Assembly (NCBI GenBank): GCA_037367405.1
Contig: JAZKJV010010122.1
Coordinates: 152,001 to 216,000 of the forward strand
DNA from: Ottelia alismoides
Taxonomy: Eukaryota > Streptophyta > Magnoliopsida > Alismatales > Hydrocharitaceae
Reading direction: 5' to 3'
Length of the DNA: 64,000 bases
Part shown: positions 57,613 to 64,000 of the stretch, one piece after another
How the letters are laid out: every line of letters begins with the position of its first letter
How positions within the stretch are numbered: position 1 is the stretch's first letter
Program-made: the position numbers and the translations under genes
The notes under the pieces: generated by a model
What the model was told of the DNA's origin: nothing
Seen by the model: the letters and a program-made list of their open reading frames with translations, nothing else
The model's database searches: none

Positions 57613-57967
57613 GCTATACTTAGGGTGTGATTTACCCTAAGTATAGGGGCTATTAGATCTGTGATTATCCATTTGATTTCTATTACCTCTTTTTTGTTGC
57701 CTATACTTGGGGATATTTTTTCCTAAATATAGGGGAGGTAGTACATGTACATCATAATATTGGATTTCTCCTTGTGTATCGTTTTCTGTATTTAGGATTA
57801 CTTGATCCTAAGTATAGGGGGATCACTGATTTCTATTCATTTCATTCTTTTATTCATCATTGTAGTATAGCCTTCTTTTCACTTCCCAATACTTAGCATG
57901 AGTTATGTCTTCCTTTCATCGCTATTTAATCACTCAGAGGACATCATTCAAGCTAAGTATAGGAGGG
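57613..57967 (+). repeat. Four PPT-like hairpin motifs in the Athila 3' region
   Basis: CTAAGTATAGGGG (57637), CTAAATATAGGGG (57723), CTAAGTATAGGGGG (57809) and CTAAGTATAGGAGGG (57953). Each is preceded within 8-60 bases by an inverted partner (CTATACTTAGGG, CTATACTTGGGG, GTATTTAGGAT, AATACTTAGC), so each can form a stem. The run AAGTATAGGGGG closely resembles the true polypurine tract AAGTATATGGGGG at the 3' LTR. Confidence 0.78.
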
Positions 57968-59544
57968 TGCCATATATATTGTATATATACATTAGCCATA
58001 ACTTGTACTTTATGTGAGTGTGTTAATAAAATAAAATGGCTAAAAATCACAAAGTAAAATCATAAAAATTTAAAACTTTTATTGTAAATAGATTTTGTAA
58101 AAACTATTTTTGTACATATGTTTATAAAAATATATTGATTGTAAAATTATTATAAATATTTTTTTAATCAAGATTACGAATATAGTACAATTTTTTTGAG
58201 AAATGTGTGGAAAATAAAAAGTTTGCAAAATTTTGTTTGTAAATGTTTGTAGAGATTTTGCAAAACTTCCACTTCTTCCCTAGCCTAAAAAGTTTGCAAA
58301 ATTTTTCATAAAAACTTGCATATTTAGAAAAAGTTTTCAAAAAGAGTTCTTGTACATACTTGCTTGTATATTCTTCTGGATCATAGTTGGCATTTAAACT
58401 AGTATGGAACTAAATTGAAGAATGGAGCTTGGTTAAGACCTTAATCCCCTTAACTTCAGAGTAACCTTATAGGATTTGGGGTTAAGACTTTTCAGGTCCA
58501 CAGTGACTTAGTTCTTTGAGTCCACTAGGCTATGTTCACATGTCATATTGATGAGCCTAAGTAGAACACTTAACAACGCACACATGACTCTCAGAGATAA
58601 TAGGACTTGGACACACACCTTACACGTAGATCAACACATATGAGGTAGTAAGGAGGCATAATTCTTTGGCTTGGGGTAGCATACGAGGGCAGTACTACTA
58701 GCCGAAACCTCTCATCTTCCTCTAGGGAGGGTTGTGCATCTCAACTTGGTCTGGTGGCAGTGAGGTCTAAAGATAGGAGTCTGCAGGTTACAATAATGCT
58801 TCAAAAGAATGATAGTCTACTGGCACAAGGAGAAAAACTCCTTTTGTAGATGTTGCACCATGTAAATATGTTGTATATATGCATATCAAAAAAATGTGCA
58901 AAATCAAGAAAAAACTCCAAAAAAGTGGGCATGTGTGATTGGAAATAAAATGCCTGCTGGAGTGTATATAGTGAATAAGCAAAGTTTATGTATTCCACCT
59001 TCTCATCTCATGGAAGCTTGCAACTGGACACTTAGCTACACTAGCTTTGCTCCAGGGGATACACGGCTACACTGGTCACGATCCATTCTCTTCTTTTCCC
59101 TCTTCACAAGCTGGTTGAACTTGAACTTAGAAGGGAATACCACACTCCTCGAGGAAGGAGCTGCTAGATTGAGGAATTAGAGTTACCTTGTTGAGGGAGG
59201 TTGTTTCTTTGTCATTTCTGAGGTGGGGAGCTACATATCACTTATACAATACAATGAAAGATTCATAATCATTAGAGTTTGCATATGTAGACTTGCTTTG
59301 ACCGGGTTATTGAGGAGTCTTGACCATAGAATTGTGGAACTTGAAGGCTGTTAAGTCTTAAACCTATTTCCCATTAAGGTTCCTCCAAACTAATAATCCA
59401 AAGGTATGACTGAGCTCCATACTCCAATTTAATGAAGATAACTTTAATATTCAACCTTGATTACTTCTTTTTCTTTTACTTTTCTTTTCTCCTTGTTTGC
59501 ACTTCTTTTACAAATAAGTGTTTGCTAAGGGACTAGCAAAGGTA
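57968..59544 (+). other. Athila 3' non-coding region
   Basis: About 1.6 kb between the PPT-like motifs and the 3' LTR. AT-rich at 58020-58380, then mixed. No frame with a membrane segment or other env-like feature was found. The frame at 58896-59180 shows nothing recognisable. Confidence 0.5.
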
Positions 59545-59557
59545 AAGTATATGGGGG
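59545..59557 (+). other. Polypurine tract of the Athila element
   Basis: AAGTATATGGGGG directly precedes the 3' LTR start TGATGAATATAC. Confidence 0.75.
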
Positions 59558-62500
59558 TGATGAATATACGATCTCACTCTTTATTCTTTTATTTTAGCTC
59601 TTCTTTTTAGCAAAACCTCCTGTAAATACCTGTAAATACAATAACTTAGCTTTCTAAATGCCTTTATTAATATTGGCATAATTATCATGAATTTTACAAA
59701 AATAAAAGAATAAAGGAAAAAGAAAAAGAATGCTGTATTTAGAATAAATACAGAGTGTCCCAAAACCCAAGAGAAGGCCAAGTCTTGACCTGATCGTAAA
59801 ATAAAATAAGTAGAGAGGGGGCTCACCATGTATTGCACATATCACCTACACTTGTACATAATATTTATTTATTTATTTTTTGATAAAATAAAGTTATTTC
59901 ATTCTTTTTACACCATTGTTTATAGCTGTAGAAATAATATAAAAATAAAATCATAAAAATGAAATAAAAATAAAAATCAAATCATGAAACCTTTGTACAA
60001 AACACACATATACATACTACATTCACCTATTTATTCTACACCATTAAATAATTTATAAAAATAAAATAAAAAATATTTTATACTCTTAAAATAATGTTGT
60101 AAATAATATAAAATAAAATAAAATTATTTTTGTAAAAATAATAAAATAAAAATACTTGTACATAATACATAGGTATATTATACTTGTATATAATACTATA
60201 TACTATATAACCATTATTTTATTTTTTAGAAAAATAATAAAAAAATTACAGAAAAATATTTTATAAAATAATAAACATTTTTCATTTTATATACTTTTTA
60301 ATTTAAATTCATTTACTATTTTTTATTTAATTTTCTTTGATTTTCATAAATTCTATTTTCTAATTGGCCCACATCAGACCGTTGAACCCAGTCAACGGCC
60401 TCTTCCAGTTCGGGTCGGGTTCCATCCTTCTCACCGGGGCCTTTTTTCCGATTTTTCACGCCCGAACCCGACCACTTCTTCTCTTGATTATTGCGCTCGA
60501 TTGCAACCCCAACTTCCACGATTCTCGCGGATCCCTAGGCGAAACCGGATCTGCCTACGGTTTCGCATATCGCTCCGATCTTCTTGGACCCTGGGCAGCC
60601 TATAAATTCTCTCTTCTAGCCTCCACAATGCCTGAGCTCATCCCTCGCGCCACCACAGACTCTGAGCCGCCTTTCTTAGAGTGACAATTATCGGAGGAGA
60701 GTCTTAGGACCGTCAGGAGGCGCTTGGAGGCTAGAAGCTCATGACGTGGCCGGAGCTCCGTTGCGTACAGCCTCCCAGCCAGCCGCAAGGTGGTTGAGGC
60801 CAAGACCTCGTCGCCCACCTTTGCCTGAAGCTTAGGAACGTATCTGAACCTTCAGATATCTATCTTATTTCCCTTTTTTATTCATAGTACCATTTCATCG
60901 TCGACGTATGATCTTGAGCTCCGACCAACCAATCAGAGTATCCCCACCTATCTATATCCGTTCTAATCGACCCCCTGCTCGCTCCGTACCTTTTTACGCA
61001 GTCTACCACCCTGAGGCTCGACCGTCGGGTCGAGATTAGGTCGGGTCTCCATCTCCCGCTTTCATCGGAGCCCTAAAGCACCACCCCCATCGCTTCTCTT
61101 ATCCCCATCTGCAATAATTTGGACCGGAGCGTCGCCATGAGTCCCCTCTACCTTTTGCAGGTACAATCGCGTGCTAGGAGCCCACTTTGGATCCCCAGCT
61201 GCTCAGGCGGAGCAGTTCCGGATGAGCCATCACCACCACGCTCATCCAACCGTAGTCGCCTTCATCAGAGCCTGCCAACGTACGCACCTCAGTTCCACGA
61301 TCCTGTCGGGCCTCTCTAACTCTTCATCGGGCCGTCGGATCTTCTCCGATGCTCGATTGAAGTCCGTCGGGGGAGTGTTCTTGCAGACCCCATCTCAGCC
61401 GTTGGATTAGCCAACCTCTGCCAGATCTGATCTGAGCCACCCGACCGTGCAGCTTTTGGGCTGTTAGATCTGAGTCTCTGACGCATCTGCCCCATACGTC
61501 CTCGACATTCCCTGCACCGTCAAATCCTGCAGCTTTAGTCGATTAGAGTTGCACGCTAGCGCCCTCCTTCGTGCGCGACACGTGTCCCTGCCGAGGGCAT
61601 TTTCCTTTGTGCCCTTGCATGTTTCAATTTTTAGATTTAGTCCATTAAATAAAATGTATAGTTAAAAACATTTATAGTTGGACCTCGTACTTATATATTT
61701 GCATTCTGATCCTCCCGAGTCTGATGCATGTGTGTACTCACGTGAGTTTTGGGATATTTGTACTTTCAATTCTAAACTTTTCCATTGTTAACGAATGAAT
61801 GTTAAGTTTCTAAAAATCACATTTATACCCCTGTGCGTGTAATATTGAGCATGTGCGTGAATTGAGTGGGCTTTTTGCAGAATCAACCCTAGGCTTTTAT
61901 AATGTGTTATCAGTTTGGTCCAAAGACTTAAAGTATTTGCGATTTGGTCTTTGTGAGCTATGATTAATTGCATGTATTTTATTAGACTTAATAATTATTA
62001 AATTAATTCTAAAAATTACTATGAGCTCATGATAGTGTGTAGTTTTTATTGTGATTTTCTTGGATTGATTTGATTGTATTTTCTATTTTTGAAAATTCAA
62101 AAACCCTTAAAAAAGTCCTTGTTTACCTTATAAAAATACAAAAATTCAAAAAATGCTTTAAAAATTCTATAAAAATTCTCGTGCTTGTCTTTTGTTGTAT
62201 TTTGTTTACTATATTAATTTTGTTTGAAAATTAACTATAAAAACCCTAAAAATCACAAAACAGCCAAAATATTATAAAAATGATATAAAATCAAAGAAAA
62301 ATAAAAATGTGATTCCAGTTTCTGTTTGTAGTTTTCTCTATTTATTTTGTTATAAAATTGCTAATCAGGACCTTAGGTATTTTAATTATTTTTAACTTGC
62401 AATTTGGTCTTGAGTGTGCATTGTTCTATCTTTTCAGCTTTATTTAATTTTTATAAAATCACAAAAAACATTGGGAAAAAATAGAAAATTACCAAAAATA

Positions 62501-62887
62501 ATTTAAAAACCAGAAAGCCCAAAAATATTTTTATTTCAATTTTCTGAGTATTTTTGTTCATTTAAAAATCTAAAAAGAGTATTGTATGTGTGGCTTTATT
62601 TTATGTTCATTTGTTTTCTTATTAAAAAATAAAAATTTGAAAAATAAAAAACCACTAAAAATATTTTATTTTATTTGAAATATGGCTATTTCGTATTTTT
62701 TCTCGTGCTCCTTGTGTTCGACACTGCTAGCTATACCAGGTAAATAAAAATTCCGATCCGCTTACATGCTTTGATTGTTTGATTTTCCTTGAGTGTTTTT
62801 TTCTCGATTGAGTCGGTCGATTGATTGGGGTCACAACGACCATTGTTTTATTTTGTTACTTAACCCTGGTTGGTAGATCGCCCATCA
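59558..62887 (+). repeat. 3' LTR of the Athila element (3.33 kb)
   Basis: TGATGAATATACGATCTC to GATCGCCCATCA, a canonical TG...CA. Collinear with 46021-49355 including the TATAAATT at 60601 and the middle G/C-rich block (60360-61600). Confidence 0.92.
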
Positions 62888-63765
62888 TGTTCACATTATG
62901 ACTTCGACATTTAAAACACACTAGGCATACAATGTTGTGTGTGCCAATGGAGACATACTCCTTGCCCTCTTTTAACATTATACTTCTTTTCGGATACATA
63001 TCGTAGAGAGACACCTTTTGAGAACGTCTTTTTAAATTAATATAGACATACATATTGTATCTTCTTTTTTGTTGGAACACCGACATTCTCTGATGCTGTG
63101 GGTAGGGTACATGTAAACATGCAAATTCTTGAATCATCTCTTCCTTTTATCATATAAATGAGGCAATTGTCCTCGGGCGTAGGAATTTGCTAATTGAAGT
63201 GGACGATGTGCATTCATATCATCATTAATAGCAAACACTTCATTCACCTTATCGAGAAATGATCTTGTAAGTTTTGACTACGAGGAAGCTCAACAAACTA
63301 CCCAATTGCGTAATGGCATATTACTCATTGCGTAATGTCATCGAAAACCAAAACCGCAAGCGAAACAACAAGAAACATCACGAATCTCATAGCAGCAGCG
63401 AGTTTTTGACACTACTCGCAATGAGCTAAATTGCAAATATGCTGAAACTATTTTGTTAAAATGGCATATGTAATATAATTCTGATTGCAACTATTAGTCT
63501 TGGCTGGTTCTAATACATACACAAAGAATTACAAAAAAAATGTTACTCATTCCCTCTTTAATACCTCGTAGATTTTCATGTGAACATGTGATATCTTTGT
63601 TCTCAAACACGTGTTGGTTTGAATTTAGTCGATGTTTCCATGGCGACAAAGCGCGGGAATCTCAAGCTTTCTTCCTTTCCATTCCTCCATATCCACCATA
63701 AGATATCCTTAATCAACATCCTCGATCTTCCACCAATGAGGTGACAAAACACCATGGCATTTCTT
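62888..63765. other. Unresolved flanking sequence
   Basis: After the TGTTC target site the composition is less AT-rich than the LTR, and a minus-strand frame of 93 codons (62856-63137) spans the LTR junction. On the minus strand IKGRDDSRICMFTC and TASENVGVPTKKK are readable in a neighbouring frame. No family was recognised. It may be an old gene or transposon that the Athila element entered. Confidence 0.35.
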
Positions 63766-63893
63766 TTTGGGTTGGGTTGGGCAGGGGTACCCCTGTGAAT
63801 AGTAAACTGTGAGGAGGAGAACCCTGTTTGGTTGGAGGGCCAACCCGGGTTGGGCCAAGCCAACCCTGCCCAACCCTCTAACCAAACGAGCCC
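63766..63893. mobile_element. MITE related to the one in the Tekay LTR
   Basis: TTGGGTTGGGTTGGGCAGGGGTAC, CTGTGAATAGTAAACTGTGA and GAGGAGG match the complement of the centre and right half of 20098-20248. The right part (CCTGTTTGGTTGGAGGG against CCCTCTAACCAAACGAGCCC) forms its own inverted repeat. Probably a rearranged or composite copy of that MITE. Confidence 0.65.
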
Positions 63894-64000
63894 TATGTCT
63901 AGCTTGGGGAGGAAGGAAGTCAAGGAAGTGCCAAGCACCACATTAACCACATGGGGGACCCCCGAGCAAGATCCCCTCTCCACACCACACGGATTCCAAA

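Larger units (their letters stand above)
46021..62887 (+). mobile_element. Ty3/gypsy LTR retrotransposon, Athila clade (16.9 kb)
   Basis: Bounded by TGTCC (46016-46020) and TGTTC (62888-62892), a 5-bp duplication with one change. It has 3.33-kb LTRs starting TGATGAATMTAYGAT, a primer-binding site TGGCATCGTTGCC of the Athila/Tat type, gag-protease-RT-RNase H-integrase order on the plus strand, a 2-kb non-coding 3' region and a GGGGG polypurine tract. The RT signature FMDDFSIYGD and the LDxGSSINLL protease are Athila-like. Every domain is interrupted. LTR divergence by eye is of the order of 10% in a sampled 260-base stretch, older than the Tekay-type insertion. Confidence 0.93.

Noticed and set aside
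58896..59180. Possible env-like frame of the Athila element
   Set aside because: Only 94 codons, no signal peptide, membrane span or similarity that I can see.

Overview
This is a window of plant nuclear DNA, very probably from a flowering plant and more likely a monocot. It is dominated by transposable elements: two near-complete LTR retrotransposons of plant-specific clades (Tekay/Del chromovirus and Athila), a CACTA element with GACCGTC-rich ends, hAT- and Mutator-like insertions with clean target-site duplications, and many hairpin MITEs. Genes are few, short and very G/C-rich in their coding exons, which fits a monocot but does not prove it. Nothing looks bacterial, organellar or viral (no operons, RBSs, CRISPR arrays or phage genes).

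Layout. 0-3 kb: a fold-back MITE directly upstream of a two-exon gene for a small coiled-coil protein (589-2991). 3-6 kb: local tandem duplications and a broken LINE. 6-13.7 kb: dispersed and tandem repeats, nested TIR elements and degenerate non-coding DNA. 15.6-16.2 kb: a compact single-exon gene (15840-16241). 16.6-18.2 kb: two tandem copies of an unrecognised small gene on the minus strand, one of them split by two independent insertions. 19965-29475: a minus-strand Tekay-type LTR retrotransposon with TSD TAAAG, with another MITE nested in its 3' LTR. 29.6-37.8 kb: a nursery of palindromic elements, including a fold-back family with seven more entries in about 5 kb and two TIR elements carrying GC-rich minisatellite cargo, one with a perfect 9-bp TSD. 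38.5-41.3 kb: a minus-strand pseudogene of the plant mobile domain (MAIN-LIKE) family. 42253-45451: a CACTA element with 3-bp TSD ACT. 46021-62887: a 16.9-kb decayed Athila element. 62.9-64 kb: unresolved sequence with a small MITE.

How it fits together. Only two loci look like intact host genes, and both encode short proteins of unknown function. The rest is a stratified record of insertions: MITEs inside LTRs, a MITE inside a TIR arm, TIR elements inside TIR elements, and transposons inside a gene. The Athila element appears older than the Tekay element because its LTRs are more diverged. Its gag frame has been broken by a run of stop codons that all fit C-to-T change at CAG, CAA or CGA codons, the pattern expected of long-methylated plant DNA. 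All identities come from reading the sequence by eye. No database or alignment search was run.
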